DNA of 64,000 nucleotides from Marinobacter sp050379415 (GTDB taxonomy: Bacteria; Pseudomonadota; Gammaproteobacteria; Pseudomonadales; Oleiphilaceae): contig NZ_JBNRLS010000001.1 in assembly GCF_050379415.1 (NCBI RefSeq), positions 992,001 to 1,056,000 on the forward strand, given 5' to 3'. The position numbers were made by a program, and so were the translations under genes. Below, piece by piece: positions 43,154-52,415 of this stretch. Positions within the stretch are counted from its first letter, which is position 1; each line of letters opens with the position of its first letter. Under the pieces are notes generated by a model. That model had not been told where the DNA came from. It worked only from the letters and a program-made list of their open reading frames with translations, and made no database searches.

Positions 43154-44203
43154 TTACATAAGCTCTTCTTTCTGCAGGTTCGGCATGTTGGCTGCCTTGT
43201 CCTGCAGGTCCATCAGAGCGTCACGCGGCGGAACGATCAGGCCAACGCTCTTCAGGTAGCCGTTCTGGCCCATGGCCGCCGGGCTGACAAACTCTTCAAC
43301 GTACTCGGACATACCCGGGATAACGCCGACGTGGGCCTTCTTCACGTAGAAGAACAGGGAGCGGGCAACCGGATACTCATCAGCAGCGATACCTTCAGCA
43401 GTCGGCACCTTGCCGTTCAGAGTCGCCGCCTGCAGACGGTCAGCGTTCTCTTCCAGGAAGCTGTAGCCGAAGACGCCGTACATGCCTTCGTCGTCGATCA
43501 GCTTCTGCACGATCAGGTTGTCGTTCTCGCCCGCTTCGATGAAGGCGCCATCTTCGCGGATGCTCTGGCAAACCGCTTCCATGTCGTCCTCGCTCATGTC
43601 GGCGACGGCGGGCAGATCTTCACAGCCACCCTGCAGGGCCAGCTCATTGAAGGAGTCACGGGTACCGGAAGTCGGAGGCGGACCCATCACACGAATGGCA
43701 ACGTTCGGCAGGTCAGAATCGATCTCGCTCCACTTCTTGTACGGGTTCGGGATCAGCTCCTTCTGGTTTTCCGGGTTCGGCACTTCCTTGCCCAGGGCCA
43801 GGAACAGCTGCTCCAGAGTGAGATCCAGGTTCTGCGCTTCTTTGGAGCTCGCAATCACGATGCCATCAGAACCGATACGGAACTCGGTGATATCCTTGAC
43901 GCCATTGCTCTGGCACATGTCGAATTCGGACGGCTTCATACGACGGGAAGCATTGGTGATGTCCGGGTGCTGGGTACCGATACCCTGGCAGAACAGCTTC
44001 ATGCCGCCGCCGGAACCGGTTGACTCCAGCTTGGGGGTGGCGAAGTCGGTCTTGGTGCCGAAACGCTCGGCCACCACGGTAGCGAACGGGTAAACAGTGG
44101 AGGAACCCACGATGCTGATGGTGTCACGGGCCATGGCCGGTGCGGACATGGCGGCTACGGAGCCAGCCAGCGCAACAGTGGCGAATGCTTTGTTCAGTTT
44201 CAT
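43154..44203 (-). CDS. pstS: Phosphate ABC transporter substrate-binding protein
   Basis: 349 residues. A signal peptide (FATVALAGSVAAMSAPAMA) leads into a phosphate-binding protein: ISIVGSSTVYPFATVVAERF has the phosphate-contacting SSTVYP motif, then ESTGSGGGMKLFCQG and GPPPTSGTRDSFNELAL. It binds phosphate in the periplasm and hands it to PstCA. ATG 44203 is used; a GTG at 44206 is better spaced from GGAG and is an equal alternative. A Pho box lies upstream. Confidence 0.95.
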   Translation of the reverse strand: MKLNKAFATVALAGSVAAMSAPAMARDTISIVGSSTVYPFATVVAERFGTKTDFATPKLESTGSGGGMKLFCQGIGTQHPDITNASRRMKPSEFDMCQSNGVKDITEFRIGSDGIVIASSKEAQNLDLTLEQLFLALGKEVPNPENQKELIPNPYKKWSEIDSDLPNVAIRVMGPPPTSGTRDSFNELALQGGCEDLPAVADMSEDDMEAVCQSIREDGAFIEAGENDNLIVQKLIDDEGMYGVFGYSFLEENADRLQAATLNGKVPTAEGIAADEYPVARSLFFYVKKAHVGVIPGMSEYVEEFVSPAAMGQNGYLKSVGLIVPPRDALMDLQDKAANMPNLQKEELM

Positions 44204-44280
44204 CACGTCAAGTCTCCATTATTTGGTTAGGACGTTGTGTCGGATGTGCTTTACCGATGACTGCATCCTAGGGGCACTCT

Positions 44281-44298
44281 GTGACAACTTTGTTACAG
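44281..44298 (-). promoter_or_regulatory. Pho box and -10 of the pst operon
   Basis: On the minus strand CTGTAAC-AAAG-TTGTCAC matches the PhoB site CTGTCAT-N4-CTGTCAT. TAGGAT at 44265-44270, ten bases downstream, fits the -10 box with the Pho box in the -35 position. PhoB control of the pst genes is therefore very likely. Confidence 0.85.
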
Positions 44299-44401
44299 CC
44301 TTTGAAATATAGTCGCCAACTCACAAATTTTCTTGCAGCCCGCGTTCAGGCCATTAACATGCGGGGTTAAAACAATTCCAGTACCTATAAAGGCAGACTC
44401 C

Positions 44402-44806
44402 ATGACGGCTTTTGACGATGACAAACCCGCCCCCCGGGGCGAACTCACGATCCAGGTAATCCCCCTTCCCGCCGACACCAACGCCAACGGCGACGTGTTT
44501 GCAGGTTGGCTGGTAAAACAGATGGATCTGGCCGCCGCCACCATGGCAGGCAGGATTTCCCAGGGCCGCAATGCCACCGTGGCCATGGACCGGATGGAGT
44601 TTCTGTCGCCGTTGCGGGTGGGCTCCCAGGTTGGCTGTTACTGTGAACTGGTGGATATCGGCCGCAGCTCCATGAAGATCAATGTGGAAGTCTGGACCCT
44701 GGACCGCACCGCCAAGAACCCCAGAAAAGTTACCGAGGGGCTGTTTGTCTACGTGGCGATCGATGAGCATGGCCGGATCCGGGAAGTGCCCGAGCAGGGC
44801 CTTTGA
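44402..44806 (+). CDS. Acyl-CoA thioesterase, YciA-like hotdog fold
   Basis: 134 residues. One hotdog domain with ANGDVFAGWLVKQMDLAAATMAG, where the Asn and Asp of the NANGDVFAG motif are the conserved catalytic region of YciA-type thioesterases, followed by RNATVAMDRMEFLSPLRVG. YciA cleaves acyl-CoAs of varied length. It starts at ATG 44402, well downstream of the pstS promoter on the other strand. The acyl substrate here is unknown. Confidence 0.87.
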   Translation: MTAFDDDKPAPRGELTIQVIPLPADTNANGDVFAGWLVKQMDLAAATMAGRISQGRNATVAMDRMEFLSPLRVGSQVGCYCELVDIGRSSMKINVEVWTLDRTAKNPRKVTEGLFVYVAIDEHGRIREVPEQGL

Positions 44807-44809
44807 CCG

Positions 44810-45802
44810 TCATTGCCAGCCGTGTAACAGACGGGCGTAGTTCAATCGTTCCCACGTTTGAGCGTTCGGAGCATTTTCCAGGGAAAGAACGCCCCGGGCT
44901 TCGGTCAGTGAGTCGTAGCCCATTGCCGACAGTCTGTTCTGCATCTCCTCAGTGATCCTGGCCAGAGCCTCGGGCCCTTCAGCCAGCAAGGCCGAGACCA
45001 CCTGAACGGCCGTGGCGCCCGACAGGATCGCTTTTGCCGCATCGTCCCCACGGTGGACCCCACCCGAAACGGCCATTTCTAGTCCGGTTCGGCCAAACAG
45101 CATGGCAATTCCATGTAGCCGCAACGGCAGTTCAGCGCTGGACGACAACACCACGTCCCGGCTCAATGCCAGCTCATCCAGATCCATATCCGGCTGATAG
45201 AATCGATTGAACAACACCAATCCCCGGGCTCCGGCGGCTTCCACGCCGGCCACAAAGGCCGGTAGTGCGGAATAGAAAGGCGACAGTTTGACGCTGACGG
45301 GGATGTTGACCTGCTCGACCACCGAGCGCACCACTTCCAGCTGGCGCTGTTCCAGTGTCGCGGCGGTATCGGCAGGATCCGTGGCCAGATCGTAGAGGTT
45401 GAGCTCGATGGCCGACGCACCGGCGCTTTCCAATTCCCCCGCATGCTGGACCCAGCCGCCAGGGGAAACGCCATTAAGCGAGGCAACCACGGGCACATTC
45501 AGCGCGCCCTGCAATAGTTCCAGACGTTTGAGGTAACTGCCGGAGCCCATCTCGAACATCTCCGATCCTGGAAAAAACGAGGACGCCTCGGCGTCCATGT
45601 TGATCCGGGAATCGATGAAGCGATGGGCCGCCATCTGCTCCGCCACCAGCTGCTCTTCGAACAGCGAATGCATCACCACGGCACCGGCGCCGGCATCGAC
45701 ACACGCTTTCAAGGCATCAAGATCATCGGTCAGCGGGCTGGCACCCACCACCAGGGGCGAGCGCAGATTCAGCCCGAGCCATCGGGTTGTCAGCTCAGTC
45801 AT
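44810..45802 (-). CDS. Dihydroorotate dehydrogenase-like protein
   Basis: 330 residues. DHOD-type FMN barrel: LRSPLVVGASPLTDDLDALKACVDAGAGAVVMHSLFEEQ at the start, NVPVVASLNGVSPGGW, ASAIELNLYDLATDP and VSGGVHRGDDAAKAILSGATAVQVVSALL near the C-terminus. It overlaps the end of the pyruvate:ferredoxin oxidoreductase gene by eight bases, so the two are translationally coupled. This pairing is recurrent in bacteria, and such proteins do not replace PyrD; the role is unknown, possibly electron exchange with the oxidoreductase. Confidence 0.85.
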   Translation of the reverse strand: MTELTTRWLGLNLRSPLVVGASPLTDDLDALKACVDAGAGAVVMHSLFEEQLVAEQMAAHRFIDSRINMDAEASSFFPGSEMFEMGSGSYLKRLELLQGALNVPVVASLNGVSPGGWVQHAGELESAGASAIELNLYDLATDPADTAATLEQRQLEVVRSVVEQVNIPVSVKLSPFYSALPAFVAGVEAAGARGLVLFNRFYQPDMDLDELALSRDVVLSSSAELPLRLHGIAMLFGRTGLEMAVSGGVHRGDDAAKAILSGATAVQVVSALLAEGPEALARITEEMQNRLSAMGYDSLTEARGVLSLENAPNAQTWERLNYARLLHGWQ

Positions 45803-48800
45803 GTGGTTTGCCCTCCCCCTGTCCGGATTCCGGATGTTCGTGAGGCTCGAAATGGATGCCCGCCAGCTGCTTGTAGAGTTCCCGCTGGTCCTGCGCTGCC
45901 TCAGTGGCGGCGGCGACCAGCTTTTCATACCTTTCCGGGTCCCGCAGTTCCAACATGCGGAAGCGGGCTTCCTCTTGCATGTAGGTTTTCATCGGGACTT
46001 TCTGACGCACCGAATCCAGCTGCAGGGGCGGCAGGCCCTGGTCAATGCGCCGGGGATCGAAGCGGTAGATCGGCCAGGCCCAGCTGTCCACCGCCCGCTT
46101 TTGCTGTGCCGGTGAGTGCACCAGGTCGTAGCCATGGGCGATGCACGGACTGTGGGCAATGATCAGCGCGGGGCCATCGAAGCTTTCAGCCTCCTGCAGG
46201 GCTTTGGTGGTTTGGTTACTGTGGGACTGCATAGCAATCTGGGCCACGTAAACGTGGCCATAACTCATGGCCAGCAAGCCCAGGTCTTTCTTGCGGGTTT
46301 CCTTGCCGGCAGCCGCAAACTTGGCAATCGCGCCCATGGGCGTGGCCTTGGATTGCTGGCCCCCGGTGTTGGAATACACCTCGGTATCCAGCACCAGCAG
46401 CTTGAGGTTCTGGCCGGAAGCCAGGGCATGATCCAGGCCGCCATAACCGATGTCATAGGCCCAGCCATCACCACCAATGACCCATACGCTCTTCGGGCAC
46501 AGCTCATCGGCCAGACTGGCCAGTTCCTGCGCCTCCGGCCCCTGTTGGTCGGCCAGCCAGTCCCGCAATCTTGAGACCGCCTTGCGCCGTGCCGCCATGG
46601 CCGACTCGTCAAGGGTGGCACAGGGGCCGGTCAGGTCGTTGTAAAGTTCTTGAGGCAAACGTTCGCTCATGCCATCCAGCAACTGTCGGGCCCGTCCCAC
46701 CAGCTTGTCCAGCCCAAGACGCATTCCCAGACCCAGTTCCGCCGCGTCCTCGAACAGCGAATTGTTCCAGGTCGGCCCCCGGCCGTCGGCATTCACCGTA
46801 TACGGTGTGGTGGGCAGGTTGCCGCCATAAATGGAGGAACAACCGGTGGCATTGGCAAGCAGCAGACGGTCACCCAGTAACTGGGTGAGCAGGCGGATGT
46901 AGGGCGTCTCGCCACAGCCGGCGCAAGCGCCGGAGTATTCGAACAACGGGATCAACAACGGCAGCGATTTGAAATCCCGGGGAATACGGTCCCTGGGAAC
47001 ATCCGGCAAGCTGCGCAGGAACTTCAGGTTTTCCGCCTCCGCCTCGCGATGCGCCTCCATAGGCTGCATGTTGATGGCCTTGCGCTTGGGCTGTGTGCGG
47101 TCCCTGGCAGGACATACTTCCACACACAGGCCACAACCCGTGCAGTCCTCCGGCGCCACCTGAATACGGTAGTCCAGGCCTTCCAGTTCCGCCGTGTGGG
47201 TTTCGGGAACAGTCTCGAAGGTTTCCGGACCATTTCGCGCCGCCTCCGGGTCGAAGACCTTGCTGGTGATGGCGGTATGGGGACAGATCATCGCGCAGAA
47301 GTTACATTGCACGCACAGATCGGACTCCCAGATCGGAATCTCCTGGGCGATGCTGCGCTTCTCGTACTGGCTGGTCCCGCTGGGCCAGGTGCCATCCGGC
47401 GGGAAGGCGCTCACGGGCAGCTTGTCACCCTGGCCGTCCATCAATAGCCGAGTGACTTTCTGTACGAAGTCCGGCGCATCCTCCGGCACCCTGGGCGGCC
47501 GGGGGCGTGTGGCTGTTGCCTCGTCCGGCACCGGCACTTCATGCAGATTGTCCAGTGCGGAATCCACCGCCTCCACGTTGCGGCGAACCACCTCCGGCCC
47601 GCGACGACCCCAGGTCTCGCGGATGGCGTCCTTGATGCGGGCGATTGCCTCGTCCTTCGGCAGAATGTCGGCCAGGGCGAAGAAGCACACCTGCATCACT
47701 GTGTTGATGCGCCGCTCCAGCCCCGCTTTCTCCGCAACTTCCGCTGCGTCAATCACGTACAGGCGGGCCTTGCGCTCCACCAGCACCCGCTGGACTTCGA
47801 CCGACAAACGGTCCCAGGTCTCATCCTTTGACCAGGGAACATTCAGCAGTACCGTTGCGCCGTCAGCAGCGTGCTCAAGGACATCGAAGCGCTCGAGGAA
47901 CTGGGGTGCATGAATGGCCACAAACTGGGCCTTGCGGATCTGGTAACTGGAACGGATTGGCAAGGGGCCAAACCGTAAATGGGAAACCGTGGTGGCCCCG
48001 GATTTCTTGGAGTCATAGACAAAATGCCCCTGGGCAAACAGGTCCGTGCCCTCGCCCAGGATCTTGATGCTGGCCTTGTTGCTGCTGACAGTGCCGTCGG
48101 CCCCCAGCCCGAAGAACAGGGCCCGGCGGGTTTTCGGCGATTCGATATCCAGTTCTTCATCCACCTCCAGCGACAATCGGGTAACATCGTCACGAACACC
48201 GAGGGTGAAACGCGTTTTCGGCCCCTCCGCCTTCAGCTCGTCGAAAATGGCGCTCACCATCGCCGGGGTGAATTCACGGGAAGACAGACCGTACCGGCCT
48301 CCGATCACCCGGGGCAGGGTCTGCCGCTCGCCCCGACTCCAGGCTTCCATCAGTGCCCCGCTGACCTCCAGCAACAGCGGCTCGCCCTGGGCCCCGGGCT
48401 CTTTGGTCCGGTCCAGTACCGCCAGATGCTCCACGGTGTCGGGCAGCGCGGCCAGGAAACGGTCGGTGGCAAAGGGCCGGAACAGGCGCACCTTGAGCAC
48501 ACCCACCTTCTCCCCCTGCTCAAGCAGCCAGTCCACCGTTTCATGGGCGCACTCCGCCCCGGACCCCATCAGGATGACCACCCGTTCCGCCTCGGGATGA
48601 CCCACATAATCGAACAGCTGGTACCGCCGCCCAGTGACCTCGGCGAACCGCTCCATCACCGCTTCCAGCTTCTCCGGGAAAGCCTGGTAAAACGGGTTTG
48701 TGGCCTCCCGGGACTGGAAAAAGGCATCGGGATTCTGGGAGGTGCCCCGGACCACCGGCCGGTCCGGGGTCATGCGGCGCGCCCGATGGGCATCCACCCC

Positions 48801-49388
48801 TTCATGGGACACCAGGCCCTGCAGTTGCTCATCGCTCAGGGCGGCAATCTTGGAAATCTCATGGGAGGTCCGGAAGCCGTCAAAGAAATGCATCACCGGC
48901 ACCCGTGCCTCCAGGGTGACCGCGTGACCGATGGCAGCGAGATCCTGGGCTTCCTGAACTGACCCGGAGGCCAGCAGCCCGAAACCGGTGCCGCGGGCGG
49001 TCATCACGTCGGAATGGTCGCAGAAGATCGACAGGGCATGGGTGGCAACACTGCGGGCGGCAATGTGCATGCAGAACGGCGAGAGCTCGCCGGCTATCTT
49101 GAACAGGTTGGGCAGCATCAACAGCAGCCCCTGGGAGGCGGTGAAGGTGGTCACCAGCGAACCCGACTGCAGGGCCCCGTGCACGGCCCCGGCGGCGCCA
49201 GCTTCGGACTGCATTTCCACCACGCTGGGAACCTGCCCCCAGAGATTGGGCCGGCCAAGAGCCGCCCAGTCATCAGCGTGTTCTCCCATCACCGACGCCG
49301 GGGTGATCGGATAGATGGCAATGGTCTCACTCAGGCGATAGGCCACCGAGGCCACAGCTTCGTTGCCATCAAGGGTCTGGAACGCCAT
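45795..49388 (-). CDS. nifJ: Pyruvate:ferredoxin (flavodoxin) oxidoreductase
   Basis: 1197 residues, the fused single-chain form. Domain order is standard: pyrimidine-side TPP domain (YPITPASVMGEHADDW, EGGVAGAVHGALQSGS-like), transketolase-C-like domain, gamma domain, two ferredoxin [4Fe-4S] motifs (CVQCNFCAMICPH near residue 693, CTGCGLCVEVCPA near 753) and the TPP-pyrophosphate domain with GDGWAYDIGYGGLDHAL near 973. It oxidises pyruvate to acetyl-CoA and CO2 with ferredoxin or flavodoxin; it needs anaerobic or low-oxygen conditions in most organisms. GGAG precedes ATG 49388. Confidence 0.93.
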   Translation of the reverse strand: MAFQTLDGNEAVASVAYRLSETIAIYPITPASVMGEHADDWAALGRPNLWGQVPSVVEMQSEAGAAGAVHGALQSGSLVTTFTASQGLLLMLPNLFKIAGELSPFCMHIAARSVATHALSIFCDHSDVMTARGTGFGLLASGSVQEAQDLAAIGHAVTLEARVPVMHFFDGFRTSHEISKIAALSDEQLQGLVSHEGVDAHRARRMTPDRPVVRGTSQNPDAFFQSREATNPFYQAFPEKLEAVMERFAEVTGRRYQLFDYVGHPEAERVVILMGSGAECAHETVDWLLEQGEKVGVLKVRLFRPFATDRFLAALPDTVEHLAVLDRTKEPGAQGEPLLLEVSGALMEAWSRGERQTLPRVIGGRYGLSSREFTPAMVSAIFDELKAEGPKTRFTLGVRDDVTRLSLEVDEELDIESPKTRRALFFGLGADGTVSSNKASIKILGEGTDLFAQGHFVYDSKKSGATTVSHLRFGPLPIRSSYQIRKAQFVAIHAPQFLERFDVLEHAADGATVLLNVPWSKDETWDRLSVEVQRVLVERKARLYVIDAAEVAEKAGLERRINTVMQVCFFALADILPKDEAIARIKDAIRETWGRRGPEVVRRNVEAVDSALDNLHEVPVPDEATATRPRPPRVPEDAPDFVQKVTRLLMDGQGDKLPVSAFPPDGTWPSGTSQYEKRSIAQEIPIWESDLCVQCNFCAMICPHTAITSKVFDPEAARNGPETFETVPETHTAELEGLDYRIQVAPEDCTGCGLCVEVCPARDRTQPKRKAINMQPMEAHREAEAENLKFLRSLPDVPRDRIPRDFKSLPLLIPLFEYSGACAGCGETPYIRLLTQLLGDRLLLANATGCSSIYGGNLPTTPYTVNADGRGPTWNNSLFEDAAELGLGMRLGLDKLVGRARQLLDGMSERLPQELYNDLTGPCATLDESAMAARRKAVSRLRDWLADQQGPEAQELASLADELCPKSVWVIGGDGWAYDIGYGGLDHALASGQNLKLLVLDTEVYSNTGGQQSKATPMGAIAKFAAAGKETRKKDLGLLAMSYGHVYVAQIAMQSHSNQTTKALQEAESFDGPALIIAHSPCIAHGYDLVHSPAQQKRAVDSWAWPIYRFDPRRIDQGLPPLQLDSVRQKVPMKTYMQEEARFRMLELRDPERYEKLVAAATEAAQDQRELYKQLAGIHFEPHEHPESGQGEGKPHD

Positions 49389-49489
49389 GGCCACTTCTCC
49401 CTGTCATAACCGTCCAACAGTCATGAGTCTAGGCAGGGCTTCTCACTGCCGCAAGCGGCCAGGCGTTCGATGGGTCGACCAGCCCCTGG

Positions 49490-50977
49490 TCAGTGAGCCA
49501 TCAACTGATCCACAGCATCAGGCTTGTCGTGTACACCGAAACGGTCGACGATGGTGGCACTGGCCTCATTCAGGCCAACCACCTCGACATCGGCACCTTC
49601 CCGGCGGAACTTGACGACCGCCTTGTCCAGTGCACCCACGGCCGTTATATCCCAGAAATGAGCCCGGCTCAGGTCGATCACCACATTGTCGACAGCTTCC
49701 TTGAAGTCAAAGGATTCAATGAACTTTTCGGAAGAGCTGAAGAACACCTGACCCACCACGTTGTAACGTCGGGTATCGGACGCCTGGTCATAGTCCGACG
49801 TCACCAGCATGTAATGACCCACCTTGTTGGCGAAGAACAGGGCGGCCAGGAGCACGCCAGCCAGTACACCGAAGGCGAGGTTGTGAGTCGCCACCACCAC
49901 GATCACGGTAACCACCATGACGATGTTGGTTGAGAGCGGGTGTTCCCGGAGATTTCTGATGGACTCCCAACTGAAGGTACCGATCGACACCATGATCATC
50001 ACCGCCACCAGCGCCGCCATGGGTATCTGGACCAGCCACTGGTCCAGCACCAGTACCATCACCAACAGGAAAGCACCGGCGGTAAAGGTGGAGAGCCGGG
50101 TACGACCGCCGGACTTGATGTTGATGATGGACTGACCAATCATCGCGCAACCGGCCATGCCACCGAGTAGCCCGGCACCGATGTTGGCCACACCCTGGCC
50201 CTTGCATTCGCGATTACGGTCGCTGGTGGTGTCGGTCAGGTCGTCCACGATGGTCGCGGTCATCATGGATTCCAGCAGGCCGACCACGGCAAGCCCCAGG
50301 GAATACGGCAGGATAATCATCAGCGTCTCGAGGTTGAGCGGCACATCCGGCCACAGGAACACCGGCAGAGTGTCCGGCAATTCACCCATATCGCCGACGG
50401 TGCGGATATCCAGACCCAGGATCATGGCAACGGCGGTGAGAGAGATGATGCACACCAGCGGTGACGGCAGGACCTTGCCGACCACCGGAACCAGCGGGAA
50501 CAGGTAGATGATCGCCAGACCCGCAGCGGTCATGGCGTAGACATGCCAGGTGACATTGGTCAGTTCGGGCAGCTGGGCCATGAAGATCAGGATCGCCAGA
50601 GCGTTGACGAACCCGGTCACCACCGAGCGGGAGACAAAGCGCATCAGTGCCCCGAGCTTGAGGTAGCCTGCAATAATCTGGAACACCCCCGTGAGCAGGG
50701 TCGCGGCGAGCAGGTACTCGAGGCCATGCTCTTTCACCAGCGTGACCATCAGCAACGCCATGGCGCCGGTGGCAGCTGAAATCATCCCTGGGCGACCGCC
50801 CACGAACGCAATGACCACAGCAATACAGAAGGAAGCATAAAGCCCCACTTTCGGGTCCACACCTGCAATGATGGAAAAGGCGATGGCCTCCGGGATCAGG
50901 GCGAGGGCCACAACGATACCGGCGAGCAGATCGCCCCGAACATTGGAGAACCAGTTGTTTCGTATACTGCTGAGCAT
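49490..50977 (-). CDS. SulP-family anion transporter with STAS domain
   Basis: 495 residues. A 14-helix SLC26/SulP membrane domain with GIVVALALIPEAIAFSIIAGVDPKVGLYASF and the GQSIINIKSGGRTRLST signature is followed by a STAS domain at the C-terminus (about 395-495; NVVIDLSRAHFWDITAVGALDKAV). Family members take up sulfate, bicarbonate or dicarboxylates; the substrate is not clear. The C-terminal STAS is complete and has the conserved Asp in FWDITA. Confidence 0.9.
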   Translation of the reverse strand: MLSSIRNNWFSNVRGDLLAGIVVALALIPEAIAFSIIAGVDPKVGLYASFCIAVVIAFVGGRPGMISAATGAMALLMVTLVKEHGLEYLLAATLLTGVFQIIAGYLKLGALMRFVSRSVVTGFVNALAILIFMAQLPELTNVTWHVYAMTAAGLAIIYLFPLVPVVGKVLPSPLVCIISLTAVAMILGLDIRTVGDMGELPDTLPVFLWPDVPLNLETLMIILPYSLGLAVVGLLESMMTATIVDDLTDTTSDRNRECKGQGVANIGAGLLGGMAGCAMIGQSIINIKSGGRTRLSTFTAGAFLLVMVLVLDQWLVQIPMAALVAVMIMVSIGTFSWESIRNLREHPLSTNIVMVVTVIVVVATHNLAFGVLAGVLLAALFFANKVGHYMLVTSDYDQASDTRRYNVVGQVFFSSSEKFIESFDFKEAVDNVVIDLSRAHFWDITAVGALDKAVVKFRREGADVEVVGLNEASATIVDRFGVHDKPDAVDQLMAH

Positions 50978-51266
50978 ATTCGTGTAATCCGATTAAAGGT
51001 TTCAAAAGCCGGGCAACAGACACCAGGCCGATTCCTGTGAAGCCAGAGTCTGGAGAAAAGCCATGACAATCGCTGTTCCACGAGCAAGATATCGAGCGTA
51101 ACGAATACACGTGGCCGATGACCGCGCACCGGCTGGATGCCCAAGCCTTGCTGCACTATCGAGAGGGAAGGGAAGTCTGACTACTAGGGTGGAAGGATCG
51201 TCACAGTCTGGTTTCAGTATCTTTGATGAAAATCAGGCATCAGCCGAAAAGAGGGCGCGAAGTCTA
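50978..51266. other. Gene-poor interval upstream of sulP
   Basis: 289 bases expected to hold the sulP promoter. On the plus strand an uninterrupted frame from about 51064 to a TGA at 51180 reads SLFHEQDIERNEYTWP then MTAHRLDAQALLHYRE, possibly a decayed gene end. No clear start or ribosome site supports it, and I do not call a gene. Confidence 0.3.
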
Positions 51267-52415
51267 TCAAAGCCCTGATGAAAAAGTAAGGTCGCTCTTC
51301 CCGGCATGGATCAGGTCATCAAAGAGAGAGCGGTATTGAACTGCCAGCACCGATGCCCGCCAGGCATCCGGCCTGCAGGCTTTTGGCTGGCATCGAATCA
51401 GCTGTTCCAGGCAGTTTGCAGCGGCTTCCGCTTCCGCGTCGGCGGCCTGTTCGTGACTCTGGTATCGGCAGATGTCCGGCACATATTCCGGGTAGGCCAG
51501 CCGGTCGGGGGCCAGGGGCACACACCCGGATGCCATGGCCTCCAGCATCGACAGCCCCTGAAAATCATGCAGAGCCGTAGAGACAACCATATCCGCCATG
51601 CTGAGCAACCGGTCATAATCACCCCGGCTTTCGAGGAATCCCCACTGTTCTATCCGGTCACCAAACGCCTCACGAATCTGGCCAAATGCCGGTGGATGCT
51701 TCCGGAAACTCTCGCCGACAACACTGAGCCGAAACGGAATGGATCGCCTGTCGAGAACCTGCAGGAGTTTCAACAGGCGATCTGGGCCCTTGTCATATTC
51801 CCAGCGATGGTTCCAGAGCAGGTGGGGCCGGGCCCAGTTCACGCCACGATCATCGGCAAACAGACGGTCCTCAATCGGTACCGGTATCACCCGGGACTTA
51901 CCACGCAAAGTTTCGATCAGCCCTTCGGGCACTCTGTCAGGCAGTTTTTGGACGAAAGTATCGACACCATCCAGAAAACTGTCCCGATTCCAGCCACTGT
52001 TGAACACCACACAATCGGCAGAAAGCGCGCTGTAAAGGTTCACCATCTGTGGATCGGCACTGCGGTTCTGGCCACTCGATACCGGAAAGGCGAACTGGTT
52101 TTCGTGCATGTACAGCAGGCAGGGCGTACTTGCCAGACGCGGGTGCAGACCGCGCAGGGTGGCCAGATCCACCATGGAGGTAGCGATAATCAGATCCCAG
52201 TGTTCCTGCAGGAGCGGCTCATTCAGCCAGCTCAGTGGATTGCCCCGGATACGCCAGCGGAAGAACCTCGGAGGCAATGCCAGGCCGTGCCAGTGGAATT
52301 CCGGCAACAGTGCCGCCAGTTGCTCACGCCAGCGCTTATGACTGGCGGCGTCGTAACCGGACAGCACTAGCACTCTCGGTTTGGACATATCGTGCTTCAT
52401 CAGGGTCACGCCCAT
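51267..52415 (-). CDS. tRNA-queuosine mannosyltransferase-like (DUF3524) glycosyltransferase
   Basis: 382 residues. A DUF3524 N-terminal domain (VLVLSGYDAASHKRWREQL, LLYMHENQFAFPVSSGQ) precedes a GT4-type glycosyltransferase C-domain (VVSTALHDFQGLSMLEAMASGCVPLAPDRLAYPEYVP, with the nucleotide-sugar Glu in LEAMA). Human homologue GTDC1 is the mannosyltransferase that modifies queuosine in tRNA-Asp; a tRNA role here is an extrapolation. The first ATG (52415) overlaps the MFS stop as TAATG, so I use it; ATG 52400 is an alternative. Confidence 0.82.
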   Translation of the reverse strand: MGVTLMKHDMSKPRVLVLSGYDAASHKRWREQLAALLPEFHWHGLALPPRFFRWRIRGNPLSWLNEPLLQEHWDLIIATSMVDLATLRGLHPRLASTPCLLYMHENQFAFPVSSGQNRSADPQMVNLYSALSADCVVFNSGWNRDSFLDGVDTFVQKLPDRVPEGLIETLRGKSRVIPVPIEDRLFADDRGVNWARPHLLWNHRWEYDKGPDRLLKLLQVLDRRSIPFRLSVVGESFRKHPPAFGQIREAFGDRIEQWGFLESRGDYDRLLSMADMVVSTALHDFQGLSMLEAMASGCVPLAPDRLAYPEYVPDICRYQSHEQAADAEAEAAANCLEQLIRCQPKACRPDAWRASVLAVQYRSLFDDLIHAGKSDLTFSSGL

